The position numbers were made by a program, and so were the translations under genes. Of a stretch of DNA of 64,000 bases, positions 17,634 to 25,550 are shown in pieces. Under the pieces are notes generated by a model that made no database searches, had not been told where the DNA came from, and worked only from the letters and a program-made list of their open reading frames with translations. Every line of letters begins with the position of its first letter. Position 1 is the stretch's first letter. The stretch is from NCBI GenBank assembly GCA_937127125.1, contig CAKZLO010000063.1, forward strand, positions 25,558 to 89,557. The letters are read 5' to 3'. The stretch is from an uncultured Ardenticatenia bacterium (GTDB lineage Bacteria > Chloroflexota > Anaerolineae > 4572-78 > NAK82).

Positions 17634-18812
17634 CTACACGCGTTCTAGTGGGTCAAACAGCTTTTGATACTCTTGCTGTGCAAAGCGATCTGTCATACCG
17701 GCTAGATAGTCGCAGACGACTCGCTCTGGGCTTTCCTGAATGTCATCGCTGCTGCGTGCGCGCATCAGGCGTTCCTGTACCTGCCATGGTAGTAGCCATG
17801 GCTCTGCCAGATACAGGCGGAACAGGCGAGAAAGCAAGCGCTGTGCTTTGTTCGCCATACGCATGACGCGCCAGTGGCGGTAGAGGTTGTGGTACAGAAA
17901 GTCTTTCATTTCGCGGTTGTAACGTTGCATTGCTGGAGTGTGTGCGACGACATTCTCGGGCAAAGCGCGTATGTCATCCGGTGAACCAACGTGGCTTTCT
18001 CGTAGCCGTTTATCGGTCTCAGCGACCAGATCTGTCACTTCACAGCCAATCATACGGCGGATGATGCGGTGGCGATCCATCTCAGAGAGGTTGGTGGTTG
18101 CGTCAACATTTAGCGCGCTGGTGATCTCGCGCCACAGTCCCACCTCTTTGAGCTGTTGTGGCAACAACAGGCCAGAACGCAGCCCATCATCCAGATCAGA
18201 TGTGATATAGGCAATCTCATCGGCAGCATTAACAATCTGACATTCCAAAGTGCCACGACGGCACAGCGTGTCCGCGAGGGTTGCTGGGCAATCATATTCC
18301 GTCTCGTGCTTCATGATACCTTCACGTACTTCCCACGAAAGGTTGAGGCCGTCGAAGTCGGGGAAGCGTTTTTCCAGCTTCTCAACGATGCGCAGGCTTT
18401 GCAGGTTATGGTCAAACCCGCCATGGTTCTTCATCAATGTATTCAGAGTAGCTTCTCCACTGTGACCAAATGGGCCGTGTCCCAAATCGTGCGCGAGACA
18501 GATAGCCTCAGTAAGATCCTCGTTGGCGCGCAGCGCGCGTGCAACGGTTCGTCCGATCTGGGCTACTTCCAAGGTGTGCGTGAGACGCGTGCGATAGTAA
18601 TCGCCTTCGCTAGTAATGAAAACTTGCGTCTTATACTCCAGCCGTCTGAAGGCGGTAGTGTGCAGGATGCGATCACGATCACGCTGGTAAACCGTGCGGT
18701 AAGCATGTTCTTCTTCGGGATACTCTCGCCCTCGCGTATGACGACTTTTCATGGCGTAGGGTGCCAGACGTTCGATCTCTTGTTGCTCCATCTCTTCGCG
18801 TGACAGGATCAT
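17634..18812 (-). CDS. dgt: Deoxyguanosinetriphosphate triphosphohydrolase-like protein
   Basis: An HD-domain dNTP triphosphohydrolase of 392 residues, hydrolysing dNTPs to deoxynucleoside and tripolyphosphate. The metal-binding signature is intact: R..HTLEVAQIGR, AHDLGHGPFGHSGE and the later NAADEIAYITSDLDDG. FRRLEYKTQVF near residue 56 is the nucleotide-site segment of the type-2 group. I chose the ATG at 18812 because GAGGGAG lies 5-6 nt upstream. It is convergent with the membrane protein gene and divergent from the LysM gene. Its promoter carries the TTACGTAAACA element, so it may be co-regulated with the gene at 16377. Confidence 0.93.
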   Translation of the reverse strand: MILSREEMEQQEIERLAPYAMKSRHTRGREYPEEEHAYRTVYQRDRDRILHTTAFRRLEYKTQVFITSEGDYYRTRLTHTLEVAQIGRTVARALRANEDLTEAICLAHDLGHGPFGHSGEATLNTLMKNHGGFDHNLQSLRIVEKLEKRFPDFDGLNLSWEVREGIMKHETEYDCPATLADTLCRRGTLECQIVNAADEIAYITSDLDDGLRSGLLLPQQLKEVGLWREITSALNVDATTNLSEMDRHRIIRRMIGCEVTDLVAETDKRLRESHVGSPDDIRALPENVVAHTPAMQRYNREMKDFLYHNLYRHWRVMRMANKAQRLLSRLFRLYLAEPWLLPWQVQERLMRARSSDDIQESPERVVCDYLAGMTDRFAQQEYQKLFDPLERV

Positions 18813-18874
18813 ACCCACTCCCTCAAACTGTATTCTTTACACCGGACAGGTGGGTTGCTAATGCGCCATAGCAG

Positions 18875-18885
18875 TGTTTACGTAA
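18875..18885 (-). promoter_or_regulatory. TTACGTAAACA element, second copy (candidate operator)
   Basis: The minus strand reads TTACGTAAACA beginning 4 nt after the TACAAT -10 box of the dGTPase promoter. This is the same 11-mer and nearly the same spacing as at 16333-16343. Confidence 0.4.
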
Positions 18886-18889
18886 GTTT

Positions 18890-18919
18890 ATTGTAGCCGA
18901 TAGGAGGAGGTATCGTCAA
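18890..18919 (-). promoter_or_regulatory. Promoter of the dGTPase gene
   Basis: On the minus strand, TTGACG (18914-18919), an 18-bp spacer and TACAAT (18890-18895). The -35 box overlaps the ribosome-binding spacer and the A of the divergent LysM gene start codon. The leader to the dGTPase ATG would be about 70 nt. Confidence 0.5.
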
Positions 18920-19773
18920 TGAAAACTGTAGAAAATGGAGGGGACAGGTTTATAGCGCTATATCGAGAAACGATATGGAAGTGCTGGTTGGTATGTGTGA
19001 TCGGTTTGATCGTAATATTACTCACGGCAAAACCGGTGTATGCACAGGGTGGTGTTGTGTACGTGGTGCAACCGGGCGATACATTGACCAACATTGCCGC
19101 GCGTTACGGCCTGACATTAGCGCAGCTGGCTGCTGCAAACGGACTACCGTGGAACGCATGGGTGTATGTTGGGCAACGACTGACCATTCCTGGCACCACA
19201 CAGACACCAATTGCATCTCCCGCTCCCAGTGGTAGCACGCACGTTGTACAGCGAGGCGATACGCTCTCTTCGATCGCTCTGCGCTATGGCACCACAGTAG
19301 CAGCACTCATGGCAGCGAACGGACTGACAAATCCTAACTTTATCTACATTGGGCAACGATTGGTCATCCCTGGCAGGTCTACGGCACCCGCACTCCCCTC
19401 CCCTCCAATCGCCGACTACGGTGCCAAGTGGATCGACGTGGACCTGACACGCCAGATCTTACGTGCTTATACTGGTCAGACGCAGGTCTTCCAGACATTT
19501 GTTTCTACTGGCCTGCCGAGCACGCCCACAGTCACAGGCTCCTACCGCATTTACGCAAAATATGTGTCGGCACCGATGTCAGGGCCAGGATACTACTTGC
19601 CCAATGTGCCCTACATAATGTACTTCTACCGCGGTTACGCGCTACACGGCACCTATTGGCACAGCAACTTCGGGCGACCGATGAGTCATGGTTGTGTCAA
19701 TCTCGCGGTAGCGGATGCGGAGTGGCTGTTTAACTGGGCAGAGGTGGGCACACTTGTGGTGGTTCATTATTGA
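18919..19773 (+). CDS. LysM-domain L,D-transpeptidase (YkuD family)
   Basis: A secreted cell-wall enzyme of 284 residues. A signal anchor at about 20-41 ends in a likely signal peptidase site (VYAQG). Two LysM peptidoglycan-binding repeats follow, YVVQPGDTLTNIAARYGL and HVVQRGDTLSSIALRYGT. A YkuD catalytic domain has HGTYWHSNFGRPMSHGCVNL, whose SHGC cysteine is the nucleophile. It would form 3-3 crosslinks or attach proteins to peptidoglycan. The ribosome binding site GGAGGAGG is 8 nt upstream. It is a single gene between divergent dgt and the convergent glycosyltransferase. Confidence 0.93.
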   Translation: MKTVENGGDRFIALYRETIWKCWLVCVIGLIVILLTAKPVYAQGGVVYVVQPGDTLTNIAARYGLTLAQLAAANGLPWNAWVYVGQRLTIPGTTQTPIASPAPSGSTHVVQRGDTLSSIALRYGTTVAALMAANGLTNPNFIYIGQRLVIPGRSTAPALPSPPIADYGAKWIDVDLTRQILRAYTGQTQVFQTFVSTGLPSTPTVTGSYRIYAKYVSAPMSGPGYYLPNVPYIMYFYRGYALHGTYWHSNFGRPMSHGCVNLAVADAEWLFNWAEVGTLVVVHY

Positions 19774-19795
19774 TGAGATTTTGACCGATGAGCAT

Positions 19796-20758
19796 CTACT
19801 GTGCTAACAGCTGCTGTTCAATGACATCCACCGGTACACGGCACAAGCGTTGCACACCGGATCGCTTCCTCAACCAGTGTGGCAGCCTCATCAACCCGGC
19901 CAGCTGACCGAGCAATCGGGCGCGTGCTGCCTCACCGCGCCACGACCTCAGTGCTTCGTTGGCGATGTGACACTGCGCTCGGATGACTGCCCGCCAGTGT
20001 CGCCGCCATAGCGCAGCAGGATAGTTCTTTGCCAAGACCCAGATAGTGTTGCGACCGGTGAAGTAGCTGGCAATCTTGCCTCCGCCCGTGGCGCTTAGCT
20101 TGTGGTATACCACCGCCTGAGGCACAAAGATACACCGATAGCCAGCCAGCTGAGCACGCCAGTTCAGATCGACGTCCTCGCAATACATGAACAGATCCTC
20201 GTCGAAGAAGCCGATGTCATCAAGCATCTTGCGATGGTAGCAAGCTGCTCCTCCGCACGCTCCCCATATGTATTCTTCGCGGTCGTACTGACCCTCATCC
20301 CGTTGCCACACGCCACGGTTGGCTGGGATGCCGTCCACACCACACATATCACCGGCGGAATGCAGCACATCGCGTCGATCGAACAACAGAATCTTGCTGG
20401 CAGCCATGCCCGCTTCAGGATGACGTTGCAGAGCTCGGACAAGCTGGGCAGCCCACTCAGGCGTCACCTCTGTGTCGTTGTTGAGCGATCCAATCAGCTC
20501 ACCGCTTGCCATCTGGAGGCCACGATTCATAGCACCCGTGAGTCCCAGGTTGCGTCCCAAAGCAAGCGTATGCACTTCCGGATAGCAAGTCCGGAGCAGC
20601 TCCAGCGATTCATCCGTAGATGCATTGTCCACAACGATGATTTCCAACCGTGGATAAGTCTGCAGACGTAATGCATCAAGGCAGGTGCGCAAGTGATACG
20701 CACCATTCCAGTTGGGGATGATAACGGAAAGTAGGGGAAGGTTACCCTTGGGTTGCAT
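19796..20758 (-). CDS. Family 2 glycosyltransferase (rhamnosyltransferase-like)
   Basis: A GT-A fold glycosyltransferase of 320 residues. The N-terminal LLSVIIPNWNGAYHLRTCLDAL, EIIVVDNASTDES and the NNDTEV metal-binding segment are classic GT2 features. The acceptor-side block (GACGGAACYHRKMLDDIGFFDEDLFMYCEDVD) is followed by RGxGRNT-like FTGRNTIWVLAKNYP. These are usual for rhamnosyl- or polysaccharide-forming GTs. No signal or membrane helices are evident. The ATG at 20758 is chosen over a TTG 18 nt upstream. It lies 42 nt downstream of the subtilase gene on the same strand. Sugar donor unknown. Confidence 0.88.
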   Translation of the reverse strand: MQPKGNLPLLSVIIPNWNGAYHLRTCLDALRLQTYPRLEIIVVDNASTDESLELLRTCYPEVHTLALGRNLGLTGAMNRGLQMASGELIGSLNNDTEVTPEWAAQLVRALQRHPEAGMAASKILLFDRRDVLHSAGDMCGVDGIPANRGVWQRDEGQYDREEYIWGACGGAACYHRKMLDDIGFFDEDLFMYCEDVDLNWRAQLAGYRCIFVPQAVVYHKLSATGGGKIASYFTGRNTIWVLAKNYPAALWRRHWRAVIRAQCHIANEALRSWRGEAARARLLGQLAGLMRLPHWLRKRSGVQRLCRVPVDVIEQQLLAQ

Positions 20759-20800
20759 CGAGGCACTTTTCAGCAACTTAACAGGTGATGCCGTGCTCTC

Positions 20801-22033
20801 TCATACGATATCGCCCAGCACACGCCTCAGCCGCCCCCACCAGTCCAGCGTGGGTTCCTCTTCCGGCTGCGCCGGCGACGGAAGCACAGCATGCTGGTAG
20901 GCAGCCAGCAGGTCACCACGTCCGCTTCCCTGCGCCGTGGGCATCTCATTAAGGTCAAGGGCACCTCTTAACAATGCACGCTTGATATCTTGCGGTTTGA
21001 GGTCTGGATGCGCTTGCAGGAGCAACGCAGCGGCACCAGAAGCATGGGGTGTCGCCATACTGGTTCCCGACATCTCCGCATAGTTTTGCTGCATCGGGCG
21101 GCCCACCCGGGCGTTGCTGGCACGCGCGGAGACAATGTTTGTCCCCGGGAAGACAATGTCTGGCTTGATGCGTCCATCCAGAGTGGGACCACGCGAGGAA
21201 AATTGGGCCACATGGTCCATATCGTCTGCGGCTCCAACTGTGATCACCCAGCGTGCAACACCTGGCGCGCCAATCGTGGAGCGACTTGGCCCATTGTTAC
21301 CTGCTGCAACGCATATGACAATTCCCAGCTGCCGTACTACCTGATCGCACAACGTAGAAAGGGCATCAGTACCATCGCCGGGTGTATCACTCCCCATGGA
21401 CAGATTGATCACGTGTACGTCCTGAGTCACCGCCCATTCAATACCGGCTATGACATCGCTCATCATCCCGTTGCCGTTGGCATCCAGCACCTTGGCGATG
21501 TACAGACTGGCTGCCGGGGCGACTCCTCGGAAACGACCACCGGAGGCGGCCCCGCTTCCGGCAGCGATACCTGCCACATGGGTACCGTGTCCGTTGTCGT
21601 CGCTCCCGTCACCATTTACAAAGCTGGTCATTGCTGCAATACGCCCTGCAAAGTCCGGGTGCTGGGGATCAATACCGGTATCTAGAATCGCGATGCGGAT
21701 CCCTTCGCCGCGCAATCCCAGATTCCACACCTGCGGAGCCCGGATACGCGGAACAGAGACATCCAGGCAGGTGTGCACGGGTAGGTCAGACCAGACATAT
21801 TCTACGTTTTCATCCTCGCTTAACACTTCGATGTGAGACGCTGGTACTTCCATGGCAGTCGCAGAGACCAAACGATACTGGTGACGGATGTTGATCTCAC
21901 CCGTCCTGAGAGCATTGGCAGCTGTAGCAATGAAAGTAGGGGCTTCGCGATGACGCACAATAATGCGGAGCGGCTGTGCCGAAGCAGCTGAGCGCATATG
22001 CATTTGCAGATCGGGTGAGATTTTATAGGCCAT
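20801..22033 (-). CDS. S8 family subtilisin-like serine protease, no signal peptide
   Basis: A subtilase of 410 residues. An I9-like propeptide (about 1-85, containing LRIIVRHREAP and NIRHQYRL) precedes the catalytic domain. Its triad is in AILDTGIDPQHPDF (Asp), NGHGTHVAGIAAG (His) and SGTSMATPHASGAA (Ser); the oxyanion Asn is in VAAGNNGPS. I see no signal peptide, so it may act inside the cell or leave by an unknown route. The ATG at 22033 follows GGGAG/AGAGG. Directly upstream, 17 nt away, is a small gene resembling the propeptide alone. The glycosyltransferase follows. Confidence 0.92.
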   Translation of the reverse strand: MAYKISPDLQMHMRSAASAQPLRIIVRHREAPTFIATAANALRTGEINIRHQYRLVSATAMEVPASHIEVLSEDENVEYVWSDLPVHTCLDVSVPRIRAPQVWNLGLRGEGIRIAILDTGIDPQHPDFAGRIAAMTSFVNGDGSDDNGHGTHVAGIAAGSGAASGGRFRGVAPAASLYIAKVLDANGNGMMSDVIAGIEWAVTQDVHVINLSMGSDTPGDGTDALSTLCDQVVRQLGIVICVAAGNNGPSRSTIGAPGVARWVITVGAADDMDHVAQFSSRGPTLDGRIKPDIVFPGTNIVSARASNARVGRPMQQNYAEMSGTSMATPHASGAAALLLQAHPDLKPQDIKRALLRGALDLNEMPTAQGSGRGDLLAAYQHAVLPSPAQPEEEPTLDWWGRLRRVLGDIV

Positions 22034-22050
22034 CCTCTTTCTCCCTGCAG

Positions 22051-22305
22051 TTACATCGCGGTGACAGGTTGGTCTTCCTCGACACTGAGGACCCACGCTT
22101 CGTCCAACAACGACAGAGCGGCACGAGCGTGGCCTCGCACAGATACACCCGGCAACAAACGAAACTGGTGTCTCACAGTAAGGCCTAATTCAGCAATTCG
22201 CGGGAGGTAAGGCGCAGGATCTCCATTGGTACGCACAATGAGTGCCACGACGTTCTCAGGAGCTGCTCCCAATTTCTCACGCAGTGCCAGTGTGATCTTC
22301 TCCAT
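22051..22305 (-). CDS. Stand-alone subtilase propeptide-like (I9-type) small protein
   Basis: An 84-residue protein whose second half matches the propeptide of the protease encoded 17 nt downstream: LTVRHQFRLL here against INIRHQYRLV there, preceded by ALIVRTNGDPA against RIIVRHREAPT, and with a matching hydrophobic C-terminal strand. It has no signal peptide. By analogy with free I9 homologs that inhibit or chaperone subtilases, it is probably an inhibitor or folding helper of its neighbour (inference). The ATG at 22305 has AAGGAG 11 nt upstream; an ATG at 22314 sits too close to it. Confidence 0.65.
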   Translation of the reverse strand: MEKITLALREKLGAAPENVVALIVRTNGDPAPYLPRIAELGLTVRHQFRLLPGVSVRGHARAALSLLDEAWVLSVEEDQPVTAM

Positions 22306-22561
22306 AGCGGTCATCACTCCTTGTGATTGCCCTGGTCAGGCTTCACATTATTAATCATACTACGACGCATGCAACTATGTCAACGACACTGTAACGTCCC
22401 ATAGGCTAAATGACAGCCCCACAGAGTCTTTCTGCGCGCCGGTCCAATTGGTGCGTTTTCTGCGATCCCCCGTTGTCTGCTGGGTGCAATCTACGAACAT
22501 TTGTTCTCTTCCCATTTTATACCATTTACATTGTACGCTTCCTTTGGCAGCGAGTTACGTT

Positions 22562-22567
22562 TATAAT
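22562..22567 (+). promoter_or_regulatory. Possible -10 box for the kinase/regulator operon
   Basis: The 389-bp gap 22306-22694 holds no gene that I can see. A consensus TATAAT lies at 22562-22567, but no good -35 is found at 16-18 bp. A loose inverted repeat ACACCC/GGGTGT (22611-22616 and 22636-22641) lies between it and the kinase start. The leader would be about 120 nt. Confidence 0.35.
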
Positions 22568-22694
22568 AAAAAAGGGTAGGTGAAAAAACAAGGCTTAAGT
22601 TTTCGGCGCCACACCCGTTGCCAAGCACCAATTAGGGGTGTCGTGGAAAATTGTGTCTTACTGTCTGTAAGGAACAAAATACAGGGCAACAGTT

Positions 22695-23915
22695 ATGGAA
22701 TGGCTGCTCCACATATGGCGACAGGCTAGCAGGTGGGCACTCGTAGCTCTCGGCTTGGCAAGCGTCATTTGCTGCATCTGGCTTGTCCGCGAAAGTGTCA
22801 TGCATCGTACTGTGGGATCGCGTCTTGCCGAAACAGCTGTTTCCTTCGACAGAGCAGATGTGCAGGTCGTATTGTTGAGCGCTGGAGCTTGTGTTTTGGC
22901 AGGTCTAGTGGGCTGGATGTTAGCGCGAAGGACGGAGCCTCGCCAATTCGTCTCTCAAACCATTGCACGCAACCCAGGGGTCGAGTCCAGCACCACAGAG
23001 GACTTACAGGAGCTCTTGCCGGCTGCTGATTTGTGTGATCTCCCCCATGTCACGGCGTATGCCGAGCGAATGCGCGCTCGATTGGAATCCAGCCAAGGGG
23101 ATCGCCGCTTATGGGAAGAGGTAATCGAAGACATTGTCGAGGAGCGCACCAGTGAGCTCGTGGCATTATACGAGCAATTGCGCCGTAAGGATGAGCTGTC
23201 CAAGCGTCTGTTGGGCAAGGTGTTGACGGCGCAAGAGCAGGAGCGTGCTCGCCTGGCGCGTGAATTGCACGATGAAATTGGCCAAGCTCTGACTGCGATC
23301 ATTATGACCACTACTGTTGTGGAAAACAGTCTGCCGCCTGAATTTGCCAGTGGTCGGGAGAAACTGGCCAGTGTTCGCAACATAGCCAACCAGGCACTGA
23401 ATGACTTAAGAGGGCTGATCTTTGACTTGCGTCCGGAGGTTCTAGACGATCTCGGACTTGCGCTTGCCCTGCGCGCCCAGACAAAGAAACACCTGGAACC
23501 GCTCGGAATCCAGGTGGATTTACGCGCGAGTGGACTCCGCGATAACCTACCCCACGAGGTTGAAACCACTGTGTTTCGGGTTGTGCAGGAAGCTATTACC
23601 AACATCGCACGACACTCACGGGCCACACAAGCTAGCATCTCGTTGACCAAACAGGAGAATCGTCTCTTGATTCGAGTGCGCGATAATGGGCAGGGGTTTG
23701 ACCTTGATCAGGTAATGAACGGTCCACGCCAAGCTTGGGGGTTGCTGGGCATGGAGGAGCGTGTCACCTTGTTGGGCGGTAAGTTCTACATTAGCACACG
23801 TCCAGGAGCTGGTACTTTGCTGCTGGCCGAGATTCCGTTGGGCGGAGACTGGAACTTGACGCCTGCGAAGGGTGGAGGTCGGGTATATGAGCAAAATCCG
23901 TGTGTTGATCGCTGA
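22695..23915 (+). CDS. NarL-type sensor histidine kinase (HisKA_3)
   Basis: A 406-residue membrane kinase. Two helices at about 14-34 and 54-75 bracket an external loop of only about 19 residues, so there is no sizeable sensor domain. A coiled linker precedes the HisKA_3 phosphoacceptor in ARLARELHDEIGQAL (His about 194). The ATPase domain has VVQEAITNIARHS (N box), DNGQGFD and GLLGMEERVTLLGG. The signal is likely sensed within the membrane or by a partner, as in LiaS/DesK-like kinases. The end overlaps the response regulator start by 29 nt, so the two form a pair. Confidence 0.93.
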   Translation: MEWLLHIWRQASRWALVALGLASVICCIWLVRESVMHRTVGSRLAETAVSFDRADVQVVLLSAGACVLAGLVGWMLARRTEPRQFVSQTIARNPGVESSTTEDLQELLPAADLCDLPHVTAYAERMRARLESSQGDRRLWEEVIEDIVEERTSELVALYEQLRRKDELSKRLLGKVLTAQEQERARLARELHDEIGQALTAIIMTTTVVENSLPPEFASGREKLASVRNIANQALNDLRGLIFDLRPEVLDDLGLALALRAQTKKHLEPLGIQVDLRASGLRDNLPHEVETTVFRVVQEAITNIARHSRATQASISLTKQENRLLIRVRDNGQGFDLDQVMNGPRQAWGLLGMEERVTLLGGKFYISTRPGAGTLLLAEIPLGGDWNLTPAKGGGRVYEQNPCVDR

Positions 23916-24543
23916 CGACCATTCTCTGGTGCGTGCTGGCATTCGCTTGTTGCTGGAGGGTCACCCCGATATTGAGGTCGTGGGTGAGGCAGGCAGTGGT
24001 TGCGACGTAGTCGAGCAGGCCTCTCGGCTGCAACCAGACGTGGTGTTGATGGATATCGCTATGGGCGACGTCAGCGGTATGGAAGCCACCCGGCTGATCA
24101 AAGAACGGGCACCGCAAGTGCGTGTCCTGGCGCTGACTATGCATGACCGTGAAGAATACTTTTTCGCGATGTTGCAAGCCGGTGCGCAAGGTTATGTGCT
24201 GAAGGAGAGCGACCCGGAAGAGCTGTTGTGCGCTATTCGTGCTGTCTATCGGGGTGAAGCTTACCTGTCCCCGGCAGTGACCAAGGCAGTGTTGAGCGAC
24301 TATTTGGCCAATTCTGCAACCCAAAATCGCTCGCAGTACGACGAGCTCAGTGTCAGAGAGAAAGAGATTCTGCGCCTGGTGGCCGAGGGATACACAACGC
24401 GCGAGATAAGCGATCTCCTCTGCCTGAGCGAAAAAACGGTCGAGAAGTATCGTGCCGCTATTATGCACAAGCTGGGTCTGCAAAGCTTGTCTCAGCTGAT
24501 CAAATATGCGATCCGCAAAGGGTTAATCGAGGTAGATAGCTAA
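23887..24543 (+). CDS. NarL/FixJ-type response regulator
   Basis: A 218-residue DNA-binding regulator paired with the preceding kinase. The receiver domain has the acidic pair ADDH, the phosphoacceptor aspartate in VVLMDIAMGD (about Asp53) and the lysine in YVLKESDP. The C-terminal LuxR helix-turn-helix contains ELSVREKEILRLVAEG and SEKTVEKYRAAIMHKLG. The ATG at 23887 has GGAGG 8 nt upstream, within the kinase coding region. Targets are unknown; the adjacent lactate dehydrogenase is 39 nt downstream and may be co-transcribed. Confidence 0.95.
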   Translation: MSKIRVLIADDHSLVRAGIRLLLEGHPDIEVVGEAGSGCDVVEQASRLQPDVVLMDIAMGDVSGMEATRLIKERAPQVRVLALTMHDREEYFFAMLQAGAQGYVLKESDPEELLCAIRAVYRGEAYLSPAVTKAVLSDYLANSATQNRSQYDELSVREKEILRLVAEGYTTREISDLLCLSEKTVEKYRAAIMHKLGLQSLSQLIKYAIRKGLIEVDS

Positions 24544-24582
24544 GCTCTCCCGTAACATCCTAATTCGTGCGAGTAGGACACT

Positions 24583-25530
24583 ATGCGAGTTGGTATCGTG
24601 GGTGCTGGATTTGTGGGTTCTACGGCTGCGTACGCTCTGGTAATGCGAGGCATTAGCCGTGAGATCATACTTGTAGACAAGAACAAGGCGCGGGCGCGGG
24701 CTGAGGCAGATGATATTCTGCATGCAGTGCCATTCGCCCAGCCAGTGTGGGTAAGTGCGGGCGACTATCAAGACCTGGCCGACAGTCAGGTTGTGATTCT
24801 GAGTGCGGGTGTGAATCAGCAACCTGGGGAGACACGTCTCCATCTCCTGGAGCGGAATGCAGCCGTCTTCCGGGAAGTTGTGCCTCACGTATTGCGATGG
24901 GCTCCCAACGCTGTGCTAGTTGTCGCCACCAATCCTGTGGACGTGATGACCCATCTCGCCGCGCACTATGCCTCTGAGAACGGGGTGCCATCTCGTCGGG
25001 TGCTCGGCTCAGGTACCATGTTAGATACAGCGCGTTTTCGCGCTCTCCTTGGGCGTGAATTGGGAGTGGATGCCCAACACGTGCACGGATACGTAGTCGG
25101 TGAACATGGGGATTCGGAGGTGTCGACTTGGTCACTTGTAAACATCGGGGGTGCATCTCTGGAGACTTTCTGTCGCGAACGGGGCATCTGTTTTGATGAG
25201 GAAAGGCGTCGTACGATTGACACAGCTGTTCGTGAAGCAGCTTACCAGATCATTGCTGGCAAAGGTGCTACTTATTATGGCATTGGAGCAGCTCTGGCAC
25301 GCTTGATACAAGCTATACTCTACGATCAGCGGGCCGTGCTCACCGTTTGTACACCACTACAATGGGTGGAGGATGTGCAAGATGTCACCCTCTCGGTGCC
25401 CCATTTGGTAGGAGGTGATGGCGTTATTGCCCGTCTGCCCTTGGAGCTGGCCCCACAGGAGAAAGAAGCGCTACGTAACAGTGCAATGTTGCTGCGTAGC
25501 GTTATAGAACAGCTGGCAAATGTAGTGTGA
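24583..25530 (+). CDS. ldh: L-lactate dehydrogenase
   Basis: An NAD-dependent 2-hydroxyacid dehydrogenase of 315 residues that interconverts pyruvate and lactate. The Rossmann motif GAGFVGST is at residues 7-14. The specificity loop reads NQQPGETRL, with Gln where malate dehydrogenases have Arg, which favours lactate. Catalytic histidine is in VGEHGDSEV, the catalytic arginine in the TRL segment and the substrate arginine in MLDTARFR. Length is normal. It lies 39 nt after the response regulator and 20 nt before the epimerase-like gene, all on the plus strand. Confidence 0.92.
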   Translation: MRVGIVGAGFVGSTAAYALVMRGISREIILVDKNKARARAEADDILHAVPFAQPVWVSAGDYQDLADSQVVILSAGVNQQPGETRLHLLERNAAVFREVVPHVLRWAPNAVLVVATNPVDVMTHLAAHYASENGVPSRRVLGSGTMLDTARFRALLGRELGVDAQHVHGYVVGEHGDSEVSTWSLVNIGGASLETFCRERGICFDEERRRTIDTAVREAAYQIIAGKGATYYGIGAALARLIQAILYDQRAVLTVCTPLQWVEDVQDVTLSVPHLVGGDGVIARLPLELAPQEKEALRNSAMLLRSVIEQLANVV

Positions 25531-25550
25531 CCTACCGTGTAGGGTGAGAA

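Noticed and set aside
20990..21685. A 231-residue plus-strand frame opposite the subtilase
   Set aside because: The subtilase triad and motifs are intact on the minus strand; the frame has Cys/Ser/Thr-rich shadow composition.
22955..24483. Minus-strand frames of about 230 residues opposite the histidine kinase and response regulator
   Set aside because: They are Ser/Arg- and His/Gln-rich complements of conserved signalling domains without start signals.
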